A stretch of 64,000 nt of DNA from Streptomyces puniciscabiei (GTDB lineage: Bacteria; Actinomycetota; Actinomycetes; Streptomycetales; Streptomycetaceae), in assembly GCF_006715785.1 (NCBI RefSeq), contig NZ_VFNX01000001.1, positions 2,246,501 to 2,310,500 on the forward strand, given 5' to 3'. The notes below the pieces were generated by a model, which saw only the letters and a list, made by a program, of their open reading frames with translations, did no database searches and had not been told where the DNA came from. Below, piece after piece: positions 1 to 9,105 of the stretch. The number at the start of each line of letters is the position of its first letter. Position 1 is the first letter of the stretch. Made by a program: the position numbers and the translations under genes.

Positions 1-70
1 TCACATGGTGGGACATGAGGGCACACGGGGGATCGAGCCGTCCTCCGGCGTGCCGACAGGAGGTCGGCCC

Positions 71-922
71 ATGAAGGTCACCGGAGTACTGCCACTCCTT
101 CTCCCGTTCTGCCGGCGCCTGTGGCCCGGCAGAGTCGCCGGAATCTCCGTGGCGCTGCTCAAGGCGACCGCCCTCGAGGCCGCGATCCTGGCCGGTCATC
201 TGCTGCTGTATCCGACCGGCCTCACCCAGGAGCGGCGCTCCCCGGTCCTGCCCGCCCAGGGCGGCACCGCCCGGCTGCCGGTCCGCCCCGGCCCGCCGGT
301 GGTGCTGCTGCACGGTTTCATCGACAACCGCTCGGTGTTCGTGTTATTGCGCCGCAACCTCGCCCAGCATGGCAGGCAGCGCGTCGTATCGCTCAACTAC
401 TCCCCGCTGACCTGCGACATCCGCGCCGCCGCCGAGCTGCTCGGCCGGCACATCGAGGAACTCTGCGAGCGCACCGGCAGCGACCGGGTCGACATCGTGG
501 GCCACAGCCTCGGCGGGCTCATAGCCCGTTATTACGTGCAGTGTCTGGGCGGTGACCTCCGGGTGCGTGTCCTGGTCACCCTGGGTACACCGCATGCGGG
601 GACCAGCGCGGCACCGCTGGCCAACGCCCATCCGATCGTGCGCCAGATGCGGCCCGGTTCCGGGGTGATCGAGGAGCTGGCCCGGCCCGCGCCCGGCTGC
701 CGTACCCGGTTCGTCAGCTTCTGGAGCGACCTGGATTCCGTGATGGTGCCACTGGAGACGGCCTGCCTGGACCACCCCGACCTCGACGTGCAGAACGTCC
801 GGGTGACCGGCATCGGGCATCTCGCCCTGCCCGTGCACCCCGCCGTCGCGGCCGGGATACGCGAGGCCCTCGACTCCCCGCACCCCGAGGACCGGGTCAC
901 GGGCGGTCTGACAGTGGCGTGA
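71..922 (+). CDS. Membrane-anchored lipase / alpha-beta hydrolase
   Basis: 283-residue serine hydrolase of the triacylglycerol-lipase/PGAP1-like group, expected to cleave ester bonds of lipids at the membrane or cell surface. The N-terminus has a hydrophobic segment (about residues 18-45) that should act as anchor or uncleaved signal. An HGF oxyanion motif follows at about residue 80, then the nucleophile elbow GHSLGG near residue 145. Candidates for the catalytic Asp and His are in SDLD and GIGH in the last quarter. The start was chosen at the ATG with an AGGAGG-like site about 6 bases upstream; an upstream in-frame ATG at position 5 has no such site. It stands alone ahead of the M23 peptidase gene. 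The natural substrate cannot be told from sequence. Confidence 0.85.
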   Translation: MKVTGVLPLLLPFCRRLWPGRVAGISVALLKATALEAAILAGHLLLYPTGLTQERRSPVLPAQGGTARLPVRPGPPVVLLHGFIDNRSVFVLLRRNLAQHGRQRVVSLNYSPLTCDIRAAAELLGRHIEELCERTGSDRVDIVGHSLGGLIARYYVQCLGGDLRVRVLVTLGTPHAGTSAAPLANAHPIVRQMRPGSGVIEELARPAPGCRTRFVSFWSDLDSVMVPLETACLDHPDLDVQNVRVTGIGHLALPVHPAVAAGIREALDSPHPEDRVTGGLTVA

Positions 923-1142
923 CGCCCGACGACCGGGTGACGCACAGGTGGCGAACAGCGACCGCACATCGAACGGCAATCGAACTCTCGGCCAAACTCG
1001 TGTCCGGCGCCCCCCGAAACGCCGCCGATTGCCCGTTTACGGCGGGCGCGAAACCACCCGAAGATTGTCGCGCCCAGGTACCGGCGGGTACAGTCGCCGC
1101 ACTGCTCTGGCAGCCCCTGTTGTCGAGGCGAAAGAGAAGTTG

Positions 1143-2654
1143 GTGAACGACCGTCACCCGTCGGGGACCATGACCACCCCGGCTCCGGCTTCCGACGCCT
1201 CCACCGCGCACTACGCGCCGTACGGCACGTATGAAGCCCCCTACGGCGACCTCACCACGTACGGCGGCTACGGCACCACCGGTTTTCCGGACGGCACCGG
1301 CACCTTCTCCACGGACCCACTCTTCGGCAGCATGCCCGGCGAGCAGGGCACCGGCTCGTACGACAGCAACCAGTGGCAGACCGGCCAGACCCTGAACTAC
1401 GACCCCTACGCCGCCCAGCACCACGCCGCCTACGACTCCGGCGTCCATGACTCCACCGCCTGGACGATCCCGGCCCAGGCGAGGGGCAACGACATCAGCG
1501 GGCAGTGGGACACGAGCGCATGGTCGCCGCCCGAGCAGTCCGGCATCGCCGACCCCACCCAGCAGTGGTCGTGGGGCACCCAGACCTTCGAGTCGGGCAC
1601 GTTCGACGCCACCCAGTGGAATTCCGGCGGCCAGGCCGTGCCGGCAGAGGCCGGGCACGCTGCTGAACCGTTCGGCCAGCAGCCGACCGGCGCCTTCGAC
1701 CGGGTCGGCGACCCGCAGGCGACCGCGGCCTACCCGCAGGTGCCGTACGACCAGACCCCCTACGAGGACGAGGCGCCGTACGAGGGCACCGCGTTCGGTG
1801 AACAGCACACCGAGGACGAGGAGTCGGGCGCCCCGGTCGAGGCGCCCGCCGGGCCCGGTCTGCTGGACGACCAGGAGGAGAGAGCGCCGGCGACCCGGGC
1901 CGGCGCGCGCAGCGCCGCGCGCTCCCGCCGTCGTACGACCGCCAAGCGCTCCGCGCTGCTCACCGTCGCCGTGCCCTCGGCCTGTGTGATGGGCGTCGCC
2001 GGCATCGCCGCCGCCTCGATCGGTGCGCTGAGCGACGACAGTCAGGACACCACCGCCACCGCCTCGGACGCGCACACAGTCAGGGCCTCGGTGGCCAACA
2101 GCAAGTTGGACACCCAGCTCAACACCCTGTCCGCCGGCGCCCATGACTTCGCCGACCGGGCGAGCCGTACGCAGGAGCGGATCGACCTCAAGAACCAGCA
2201 GGAGCTGGAGAAGAAGAAGGCCGCCGCGGCGGCCGCACTCAAGGAGCGGCTGCGCCCCAAGTTCGTGCTGCCGGTCACGCAGAAGGGGCTCAGCGCCTAT
2301 TTCGGCCAGGCGGGCGTGAACTGGATGTCGGTGCACACGGGCATCGACTTCCCCGTCGCCTACGGCACCACGGTGATGGCCGCCACCGACGGCACGGTCA
2401 CCACCAAGTGGAACAGCGCCTACGGCAACATGATGATCGTGACGGCGAAGGACGGTACGCAGACCTGGTACTGCCATCTGTCCAGCTACCGCGTCGCCTC
2501 CGGGACGGTCGTCAAGGCCGGCGACCCGATCGCCTACTCCGGCAACTCCGGCAACTCCACCGGCCCGCACCTGCACTTCGAGGTACGGCCCGCGGGCGGG
2601 GCGGCCATAGACCCGCTGCCGTGGCTGCGGAGCCATGGCCTCGACCCGACGTAG
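1143..2654 (+). CDS. M23 family (LytM-type) metallopeptidase with disordered N-terminal half
   Basis: Secreted or membrane-tethered peptidoglycan endopeptidase, 503 residues from the GTG start. The first 250 residues are a low-complexity Tyr/Gln/Gly/Thr-rich region. A single hydrophobic segment lies at about 267-292, followed by a Lys/Glu/Ala coiled coil at about 336-370 and the M23 domain at about 385-500. The zinc-binding residues are visible in HTGID (about 396) and in the HLH motif of GPHLHFEV (about 476). This is the usual plan of actinobacterial LytM hydrolases that cut cross-bridges during growth or sporulation. The GTG was preferred because of a purine-rich AAAGAGAAG just upstream; an ATG at 1170 is the alternative. 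A rho-independent hairpin follows. The long cytoplasmic low-complexity N-terminus is unusual in length but of a known type. Confidence 0.88.
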   Translation: MNDRHPSGTMTTPAPASDASTAHYAPYGTYEAPYGDLTTYGGYGTTGFPDGTGTFSTDPLFGSMPGEQGTGSYDSNQWQTGQTLNYDPYAAQHHAAYDSGVHDSTAWTIPAQARGNDISGQWDTSAWSPPEQSGIADPTQQWSWGTQTFESGTFDATQWNSGGQAVPAEAGHAAEPFGQQPTGAFDRVGDPQATAAYPQVPYDQTPYEDEAPYEGTAFGEQHTEDEESGAPVEAPAGPGLLDDQEERAPATRAGARSAARSRRRTTAKRSALLTVAVPSACVMGVAGIAAASIGALSDDSQDTTATASDAHTVRASVANSKLDTQLNTLSAGAHDFADRASRTQERIDLKNQQELEKKKAAAAAALKERLRPKFVLPVTQKGLSAYFGQAGVNWMSVHTGIDFPVAYGTTVMAATDGTVTTKWNSAYGNMMIVTAKDGTQTWYCHLSSYRVASGTVVKAGDPIAYSGNSGNSTGPHLHFEVRPAGGAAIDPLPWLRSHGLDPT

Positions 2655-2681
2655 GGATTCCGCGTCGGCGTAGGAATGCCG

Positions 2682-2715
2682 GAAGGGGCCCGCGCTGTCC
2701 GGCGAGGGCCCCTTC
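2682..2715. terminator. Bidirectional terminator between M23 peptidase and pcrA
   Basis: Perfect 10-bp inverted repeat (GAAGGGGCCC / GGGCCCCTTC) with a 14-base loop in the short gap between two convergent genes, so it can serve both. Confidence 0.75.
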
Positions 2716-2718
2716 GGC

Positions 2719-5211
2719 CTACAGCTTCTCCACCGGCGCGTACCGCAGCAGCAGCCGCTTCGGCTTGGCGTCGCCGAAGTCGATCGTCGCCTCCGCGTTC
2801 GCGCCCGTGCCCTTCACGGCGACGACCGTGCCGAGCCCGAACTGGTCGTGCGTGACCCGGTCCCCCACAGCCAGGGCGACCACCGGCTTCTCCGAGGTGC
2901 GCCGGGTGGCAAACCCGGACGCGCCCGACGCCGAGGAACGCGAGCGGGTCGAGGACAGCGAGGCCGCGATCCCGGATGCGGGACCGGACGAGACCGGTGC
3001 CGTCGCTCCCGTCCGCTTCCAGTCCACATGGGTGGGCGGGATCTCCTCCAGGAAGCGGGAGGGCGGGTTGTACGACGGCTGGCCCCAGGCGCTGCGCATG
3101 GCCGACCGTGTGAGGTAGAGCCGCTCCCGCGCGCGCGTGATGCCGACGTACGCCAGGCGCCGCTCCTCCTCCAGCTCCTTGGTCTGGCCGAGGGCGCGCA
3201 TGTGCGGGAAGACGCCGTCCTCCATGCCGGTCAGGAAGACGACCGGGAACTCCAGGCCCTTCGCGGTGTGCAGGGTCATCAGGGTGATGACGCCGGAGCC
3301 CTCCTCGTCCTCGTCGGGGATCTGGTCGGAGTCGGCGACCAGGGCCACCTGCTCCAGGAAGTCGGCCAGCCCCACTGACTCGCCCTCACCGCGCTCCTGC
3401 TCGAACTCCAGGGCCACCGCCGCGAGTTCCTGGAGGTTCTCGATGCGGGTCTCGTCCTGCGGGTCGGTGGAGGTCTGCAGCTCGGCCAGATACCCGGTCC
3501 GTTCGAGCACCGCCTCCAGCACGGTGGCCGGACCGGCTCCGGACTCCACGATCGTACGCAGGTCCTCCATGAGCGTGTTGAACCGCTTGACGGCGTTGGT
3601 GGAGCGCGCGGCCATGCCGTACGCCTCGTCCACGCGCTTGAGCGCCTGCGGGAAGCTGATCCTCTCGCGCTGGGCGAGGGCGTCGATCATCGCCTCCGCG
3701 CGCTCGCCGATGCCCCGCTTGGGCACGTTGAGGATGCGGCGCAGCGGCACCGAGTCCTCCGGGTTGGCGAGCACGCGCAGGTAGGCGAGGACGTCCCGGA
3801 CCTCCTTGCGTTCGTAGAAGCGGACCCCGCCGACGACCTTGTAGGGCAGGCCGACGCGGATGAAGACCTCTTCGAAGACACGGGACTGCGCGTTGGTGCG
3901 GTAGAAGACCGCGACGTCGCCCGCCCTGGCCTCGCCCGCGTCGACCAGACGGTCTATCTCGTCGGCGACGAACTGGGCCTCGTCGTGCTCGGTGTCCGCG
4001 ACGTAACCGGTGATCCGGGCGCCCTGCCCGGCGTTGGTCCACAGGTTCTTCGGGCGGCGGGACTCGTTGCGCTCGATGACCGCGTTGGCTGCCGACAGGA
4101 TGGTCTGCGTGGAGCGGTAGTTCTGCTCCAGCAGGATCGTCGTCGCGTCCGGGTAGTCCTCCTCGAACTGGAGGATGTTGCGGATCGTCGCGCCCCGGAA
4201 GGCGTAGATCGACTGGTCGGCGTCACCCACGACGCACAGCTCGGCGGGCGGGATGTCGTACGCGCCGGGCGGGGTGTCGCCCTCCTCGGCGGAGCGCTCT
4301 CCCGTGCCGACGAGTTCCCGTACGAGTGCGTACTGGGCGTGGTTGGTGTCCTGGTACTCGTCGACCAGGACGTGCCGGAAGCGGCGGCGGTAGTGCTCGG
4401 CGACGTCCGGGAAGGCGCGCAGCAGGTTGACCGTCGTCATGATCAGGTCGTCGAAGTCGAGCGCGTTGGCCTCGCGGAGCCGCGACTGGTAGAGCGCGTA
4501 GGCCTGGGCGAGGGTCTTCTCGAAGCCGTCGGTGGCCTGGGCGGCGAAGTCCTCCTCGTCGATCAGCTCGTTCTTCAGGTTGCTGATCTTGGCGCTGAAG
4601 GACTTCGGCGGGAAGCGCTTGGGGTCGAGGTCCAGATCGCGGCAGACCAGGGCCATCAGGCGCTTGCTGTCGGCGGCGTCGTAGATCGAGAACGACGACG
4701 TGAAGCCGAGCTTCTTCGACTCGCGGCGCAGGATGCGCACGCACGCGCTGTGGAAGGTCATCACCCACATCGCGTTCGCGCGCGGGCCGACGAGGTGCTC
4801 GACGCGCTCCTTCATCTCGCCCGCGGCCTTGTTGGTGAAGGTGATCGCGAGGATCTGGCCCGGGTGCACATGCCGCTCGGCGAGCAGGTACGCGATGCGG
4901 TGGGTGAGCACGCGGGTCTTGCCGGAGCCGGCGCCGGCGACGATGAGCAGCGGGGAACCGGCGTGCACGACCGCCGCGCGCTGGTTGTCGTTCAGCCCCT
5001 CCAGCAGCGCCGCCGAGTCGAGCGCGGGGCGGGGCGCGCCGTCGCGGTAGTGGGTGTCCCGGTCCGGCGGCATGTCGAACTTCCCGCCGAACAGATCGTC
5101 CGGAAGCGGCTCCGGAGCGTGATCGTCCTCGGGCGGCGGCGGGGGCTCCTCCTCGCGCCCGCGAGGGGGCTGGAGGTCCGCCAGGAAGCTGTCGTCAAAG
5201 AGGCTGCTCAT
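2719..5211 (-). CDS. pcrA: ATP-dependent DNA helicase PcrA (UvrD/PcrA family)
   Basis: 830-residue superfamily 1A 3'-5' helicase for nucleotide-excision repair and replication-conflict clearance. Walker A AGAGSGKT is at about residue 90. The DEYQDT Walker B motif, the GDADQSIYAFRGA motif III region and C-terminal helicase motifs (TLHTAKGLEF, YVGITRAR) are all present. The acidic, Pro/Glu-rich first 60 residues and the C-terminal segment with the small Tudor-like 'GDRVTHDQFGLGTVV' motif are typical of actinobacterial PcrA. Length is normal for the family. It is convergent with the M23 gene and divergent from the riboswitch-controlled NlpC/P60 gene. Confidence 0.95.
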   Translation of the reverse strand: MSSLFDDSFLADLQPPRGREEEPPPPPEDDHAPEPLPDDLFGGKFDMPPDRDTHYRDGAPRPALDSAALLEGLNDNQRAAVVHAGSPLLIVAGAGSGKTRVLTHRIAYLLAERHVHPGQILAITFTNKAAGEMKERVEHLVGPRANAMWVMTFHSACVRILRRESKKLGFTSSFSIYDAADSKRLMALVCRDLDLDPKRFPPKSFSAKISNLKNELIDEEDFAAQATDGFEKTLAQAYALYQSRLREANALDFDDLIMTTVNLLRAFPDVAEHYRRRFRHVLVDEYQDTNHAQYALVRELVGTGERSAEEGDTPPGAYDIPPAELCVVGDADQSIYAFRGATIRNILQFEEDYPDATTILLEQNYRSTQTILSAANAVIERNESRRPKNLWTNAGQGARITGYVADTEHDEAQFVADEIDRLVDAGEARAGDVAVFYRTNAQSRVFEEVFIRVGLPYKVVGGVRFYERKEVRDVLAYLRVLANPEDSVPLRRILNVPKRGIGERAEAMIDALAQRERISFPQALKRVDEAYGMAARSTNAVKRFNTLMEDLRTIVESGAGPATVLEAVLERTGYLAELQTSTDPQDETRIENLQELAAVALEFEQERGEGESVGLADFLEQVALVADSDQIPDEDEEGSGVITLMTLHTAKGLEFPVVFLTGMEDGVFPHMRALGQTKELEEERRLAYVGITRARERLYLTRSAMRSAWGQPSYNPPSRFLEEIPPTHVDWKRTGATAPVSSGPASGIAASLSSTRSRSSASGASGFATRRTSEKPVVALAVGDRVTHDQFGLGTVVAVKGTGANAEATIDFGDAKPKRLLLRYAPVEKL

Positions 5212-5414
5212 CGCTCTCCGAGTCTAGGGCGCCCCACCGACAACCGGTCGCCGTCCCGGGAAGATGGCCGCCGCGGCCCGCACGGGAAGGCCACTCACCG
5301 TGCGGAATCGTCCGATGACGGGAACGTGATTTCAGCCCCAGATCACGAAAATGTATCGGACATATCACGCACCAACCTTCACACTAGTCACACGAGTTGG
5401 CTAGGTTGCCGTCA

Positions 5415-5578
5415 GGCCGCGTGCGCGGCCTCCGCCGAGTCCGGTGCGCCCGAGTGGTGCCCGGAGCCGGGGACCCACCGATCCTGGGGTGAATCGGCCG
5501 ACTCCCGCCCGGGACGACGCCGTAGGGCAACCCTTCCGAACCGCCGCCCGAACCCGACAGCTAACCCGGTAGGCGGCC
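5415..5578 (+). promoter_or_regulatory. ydaO/yuaA-type cyclic di-AMP riboswitch
   Basis: The 388-base leader between pcrA and the NlpC/P60 gene carries the conserved ydaO core: GGGGTGAAT at 5486-5494, GGGCAACCCTTCCGAACC from 5525, then the 3' signature GACAGCTAACCCGGTAGGC (5556-5574). The ends can form P1: GGCCGC at 5415-5420 pairs with GCGGCC at 5573-5578. The ribosome-binding site GGAAGGAG (5583-5590) follows immediately. Riboswitches of this class bind c-di-AMP, and in actinobacteria they commonly precede cell-wall hydrolase genes, normally switching them off at high c-di-AMP. Called by conserved motif and pairing; no covariance search was run. Confidence 0.9.
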
Positions 5579-5599
5579 CATTGGAAGGAGTCGCCTCCC

Positions 5600-6778
5600 T
5601 TGGCGTCGCACCGCAAGCCGCGCCCCGGCGGAACCACCGGAGCCGGTCTCCGCACCCCCGCTTTCGCCACCGCCGCCCTCACCTCCATGGCGGTGTTCTC
5701 GCAGACCGCCGGGGCCGCTCCGAGAACCGATCACACCAGGCCGAGCCTGGAGGAGGTCGAGAAGAAGGTCGACGACCTCTACCGCCAGGCCGAGTCGGCC
5801 ACCGAGAACTACAACGCGGCCAAGGAGCGCGCCGGCAAACAGCGGGGCCGCGCCGACGCCCTGCGCGACGAGGTCGCCCGGCGCACCGCACGCCTCAACA
5901 CGGCCCGTGAGGAGCTGGGATCCTTCGCCGCGGCCCAGTACCGCACCGGCACCGCCGCTCCCGACACGGCCACCTTCCTGCTGGCGAACGACCCGCAGGA
6001 CTACTTCGACCAGACCCAGCTGATGAACCGGCTGACCTCGCGGGAGAAGAGCGCGGTCGACGACTACATCGGCGAGCAGGCCGCGACCATGAAGAAGCGC
6101 CGGGAGGCCGCGGAGAGCCTGCAGACGCTGACCAACTCACAGCACGACCTGCAGACCGCCAAGGCCACCGTGCAGAGGAAACTGGCCTCGGCGCGCGAGC
6201 TGCTGTCGCAGCTGACGGCCCAGGAGAAGGCGCGGCTGGCCGCCATCGAGCGGGAGAAGCAGCAGGAGGCGGCCCGCAAGGCGGCCGAGCTGGCCAAGCA
6301 GCAGGCGGCCCAGCAGCAGGCCGGCTCGTCGTCGTCCTCGTCCACGGGGTCGGGGCCGGGATCCGCATCCGGCTCCGGTTCGACGGGCTCCGGCTCGACC
6401 GGGTCCACATCCAGCTCGAACACGAAGGCCGAGAAGGCGATCGCCTTCGCCCGCGCGCAGCTCGGCAAGCCGTATGTGTGGGGCGCCACCGGGCCCGACT
6501 CCTACGACTGCTCGGGTCTCACCCAGGCCGCCTGGAAGGCCGCCGGCGTCACGCTTCCGCGCACCACGTACGACCAGGTCAATGCCGGTACCACGGTCTC
6601 GCTCGCCGACGCGCGGCCGGGTGACCTGATCTTCTTCTACGACGACGTCAGCCACGTCGGCGTCTACATGGGCAACGGCATGATGATCCACGCCCCCAAG
6701 CCGGGTGCGTACGTGCGCGAGGAGTCGATCTACTACGGCGGCGAGTCGATCATCCACAGCGTGGTCCGCCCGGGCTGA
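5600..6778 (+). CDS. NlpC/P60 cell-wall endopeptidase (riboswitch-controlled copy)
   Basis: 392-residue secreted D,L-endopeptidase of the RipA/P60 type, cutting peptide stems in peptidoglycan. It starts at TTG behind a strong GGAAGGAG. An export signal ends near AGA-AP (about residue 40). A long coiled coil (about 47-227) normally keeps such enzymes inactive until a partner binds. A Ser/Gly linker (about 240-275) leads to the NlpC/P60 domain (277-392), with Cys303 in YDCSGL and His about 352 in SHVGVY. A third catalytic residue is probably the His of IHAPKPG. Its paralogue at 8024-9088 begins with nearly the same 'HRKPR' N-terminus and has the same layout, so the two arose by duplication. Only this copy has the c-di-AMP riboswitch in its leader. 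Confidence 0.92.
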   Translation: MASHRKPRPGGTTGAGLRTPAFATAALTSMAVFSQTAGAAPRTDHTRPSLEEVEKKVDDLYRQAESATENYNAAKERAGKQRGRADALRDEVARRTARLNTAREELGSFAAAQYRTGTAAPDTATFLLANDPQDYFDQTQLMNRLTSREKSAVDDYIGEQAATMKKRREAAESLQTLTNSQHDLQTAKATVQRKLASARELLSQLTAQEKARLAAIEREKQQEAARKAAELAKQQAAQQQAGSSSSSSTGSGPGSASGSGSTGSGSTGSTSSSNTKAEKAIAFARAQLGKPYVWGATGPDSYDCSGLTQAAWKAAGVTLPRTTYDQVNAGTTVSLADARPGDLIFFYDDVSHVGVYMGNGMMIHAPKPGAYVREESIYYGGESIIHSVVRPG

Positions 6779-7237
6779 CCGCCCACCCGTGACACAGGCG
6801 GCCGCCTGTCGACGCACGGCAACTGCTGGACGGGGGCGGGCGACCACTGGATCGCGGGCGGTGCGCTCGCGATCTCGGCGCCGGCCGGGGCGAACCTGCT
6901 CATCGCCGGGGACACGGGCATGTATCTGTGGCACAACGGCGACCGGAGCGTGCTGCGCAGCCTGACAGTCGGGCTGCTCGTGCTGGAGCCGGTCGGGTAC
7001 GTCGTACTGCCGGCCGCCGAGGCGGCGCGGCCACGGCCCGGCTACCACGTGCTGCGGTGGGCGACAGTGTTCCCGATGGGGATGACGGCGGTGGCGCCGA
7101 CGGCCGTCGCGACCGCTCTCGACGTCCCGTGGCTCGACTGGCCCGGACGGGTGCTGCTGTGGGTGGCGGTGGCGGTGTGGCTCGCGGTGGCCGCCGGTGC
7201 GGTGCTCACGGCCCGCGCCGGCGGCAGGGACGGATGA
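6779..7237 (+). pseudogene. C-terminal remnant of a multi-TM transporter (possibly TDT/tellurite-resistance type)
   Basis: The frame is open from the stop codon of the NlpC/P60 gene to a TGA at 7235-7237, giving about 150 residues without a convincing start or ribosome-binding site. The peptide contains 'DHWIAGGALAIS' and two to three hydrophobic stretches, ending with 'VLLWVAVAVWLAVAAGAV' and a short basic tail. It resembles the last third of a membrane carrier and, from memory, the C-terminus of TDT (tellurite-resistance/C4-dicarboxylate) family proteins in streptomycetes. The N-terminal two thirds are absent, so I call a decayed fragment. A short independent membrane protein from the ATG at 6920 (105 residues) is the alternative. 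Confidence 0.45.
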
Positions 7238-7240
7238 CCG

Positions 7241-7594
7241 TCAGGTCCACAGGACGGCGATGAAGATGTTCGCCATGGTCAGCGTGCCGACCAGTCCGAA
7301 CATGCCCTTGTCGATCCTCTCCTCGTCACGCTTCACGTAGACCAGCCCGAGGATCACGATCAGCAGGGCCAGCTTGACGCCGATCTTGATGGTGTTGACG
7401 TGGTGGTCGTCGGCCTGGTTGAGGCCGACCAGGGCCACGCCGGTGACCAGCATGGTCAGCGCGCCGTGCAGCATCCCGGGCACGAACCGGGCCGTGCCCT
7501 GGCCCATCGCCTTCATCTGGGTGAGGAAACCGCCGAGCAGCGCGGCGATGCCGATGATGTGCAGGCCGACGAAGAGATGGATGAGTGCGTCCAT
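7241..7594 (-). CDS. Small four-TM integral membrane protein
   Basis: 117-residue protein made almost entirely of four hydrophobic helices (about residues 4-25, 38-60, 69-88 and 98-115), with a charged loop 'KRDEERIDKG' before the last one. The start is the ATG giving MDALIHLF; a longer frame upstream lacks membrane character and has poor codon use. The plan fits the small conserved membrane proteins often left unnamed in actinobacteria. No catalytic motif is visible and no function can be given. Its stop lies 4 bases from the end of the transporter remnant on the other strand. Confidence 0.75.
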   Translation of the reverse strand: MDALIHLFVGLHIIGIAALLGGFLTQMKAMGQGTARFVPGMLHGALTMLVTGVALVGLNQADDHHVNTIKIGVKLALLIVILGLVYVKRDEERIDKGMFGLVGTLTMANIFIAVLWT

Positions 7595-8023
7595 GAGCCC
7601 GGAGCCTAACCAGGGGCCCCACGGCCTCCTGCCACCGGCCCCCGGCCACAGCGGTCGCGCGCACGCGGGTGATCTTGCATATATGCGCCCCATAGCACCC
7701 CACGTCTCCTGTCCGTCCCGCTTTCCGCGCTTCGGTCACCACGCTGCGTGAAGCAAACGACTCCAGAACGCTCATGCGGTCACTTCCGGTCACCTCCCGG
7801 TCGGTCAGGGCCAGTTCCGTACACCGCGTTACCTACTCGTCACAGTCGGGCCTAGCGTCCTCCCCCAGGTGACCGGCTCCCCACCGCCGCCCGGGCCAGG
7901 GGCGGCCGTCGGCCACCACCGCCGAGAAAGGTCCGGCGGCGGCCCGTTTCCCCTGTGCGGGCAGCCGCCGGACGCACGGACCCCTCGGCCGTGCGAGTCG
8001 TACGGAAGGACGTGACGGTCCAG
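7595..8023. other. 429-base gap with divergent promoters; MtrA-like direct repeat
   Basis: No gene is seen. The stretch must hold the promoter of the membrane protein (minus) and of the second NlpC/P60 gene (plus). GTTAC-N6-GTCAC at 7828-7843 is a direct repeat with 11-bp period, resembling sites bound by the response regulator MtrA, which controls cell-wall hydrolase genes in actinobacteria. A 10-bp AT-rich palindrome GCATATATGC is at 7677-7686. No ydaO core is present, unlike upstream of the paralogue. Confidence 0.4.
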
Positions 8024-9088
8024 GTGGCAGCGCACCGCAAGCCCCGGCAACGCTCGATGGGCGGCCATACGGCACGGACGGCCGCCACGATCGCCCTGGC
8101 GGGGGCGGCCACCGCGGCGGGGTTCGACGGGACGGGACACGCCGAACCACAGCAGACGCCGGCGCAGGTGAAGGCCGAGGTGGACAAGCTGTACCAGGAG
8201 GCCGAGACCGCGACCGAGAAGTACGACGGCGCGAAGGAGAAGGCGGACACGGCGCAGCGGCGGCTGAACGCGCTACGGGACGAGACCGCCCGCAAGCAGC
8301 AGAGGCTCAACTCGGCCCGGGAGACGCTGGGTTCGTTCGCGGCGGCGCAGTACCGCGAGGGCGGCTTCGCACCGACCTGGCAGCTGGCCCTGTCCGGCGA
8401 CCCCGACCGGTACCTGGACGATGCCGCGTTCGCGGAGCGGGCCGGTGACCGGCAGGCCGCCACCGTGTCCCGCGTGCGCGGACAGCTGCGGGAGATCGAG
8501 CAGTTGCGGGGTGCGGCACGCATCGAGCTGACGTCGCTGCGGTCCCGTCAGGCCGAGCTGCGACGGCAGAAGAAGACCATCACGGGCAAGCTGGACGAGG
8601 CCCGGCGGCTGCTGGCGCGGCTCACTCCGCAGCAGCGGGCCGAGGTGACCGGCGACGGCAGCGCGCCCGGTCGGGCCTCCCGCTCGGCCTCGGACCTCCG
8701 GGACGCGCTGGAGCAGGCCGGGTCGGCCGGCGACCAGAACTCGCGCGCCGAGGCGGCCGTCTCCTACGCCTTCGCCAAGCTCGGCAGCCCCTATGTGTGG
8801 GGCGCGGCCGGCCCGAACGCCTTCGACTGCTCGGGGCTGGTCCAGGCCGCCTACCGCTCCGCCGGCATCTCCCTGCCCCGCACCACCTACGCCCAGATCA
8901 ACGCGGGCCGGCGCGTTTCCCGCTCCGAACTTGAGCCCGGTGACCTGGTGTTCTTCTACTCCGGGATCAGCCACGTCGGCATCTACGTGGGCAACGGGCA
9001 GATCATCCACGCCCCGAACCCCTCGGCACCGGTCCGGCTGGCCCCGGTCGACCTGATGCCGTTCGCAGGGGCGACCCGGGTGGTCTAG
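8024..9088 (+). CDS. NlpC/P60 cell-wall endopeptidase (second copy)
   Basis: 354-residue paralogue of the gene at 5600-6778 with the same order: export signal, coiled coil (about 45-225), linker, and C-terminal NlpC/P60 domain. The catalytic Cys is at about residue 268 in FDCSGL, His about 316 in SHVGIY, and a further His in IIHAPN. Predicted to cleave D,L-peptide bonds of peptidoglycan outside the cell. The start is uncertain: GTG 8024 matches the paralogue's conserved N-terminus ('AAHRKPR' against 'ASHRKPR') but lies 13 bases from GGAAGGA, while GTG 8012 is only 1 base away. The linker is shorter than in the first copy and lacks the Ser/Gly run. Confidence 0.9.
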   Translation: MAAHRKPRQRSMGGHTARTAATIALAGAATAAGFDGTGHAEPQQTPAQVKAEVDKLYQEAETATEKYDGAKEKADTAQRRLNALRDETARKQQRLNSARETLGSFAAAQYREGGFAPTWQLALSGDPDRYLDDAAFAERAGDRQAATVSRVRGQLREIEQLRGAARIELTSLRSRQAELRRQKKTITGKLDEARRLLARLTPQQRAEVTGDGSAPGRASRSASDLRDALEQAGSAGDQNSRAEAAVSYAFAKLGSPYVWGAAGPNAFDCSGLVQAAYRSAGISLPRTTYAQINAGRRVSRSELEPGDLVFFYSGISHVGIYVGNGQIIHAPNPSAPVRLAPVDLMPFAGATRVV

Positions 9089-9105
9089 GGGCTGGTCCGT
9101 ACGGG

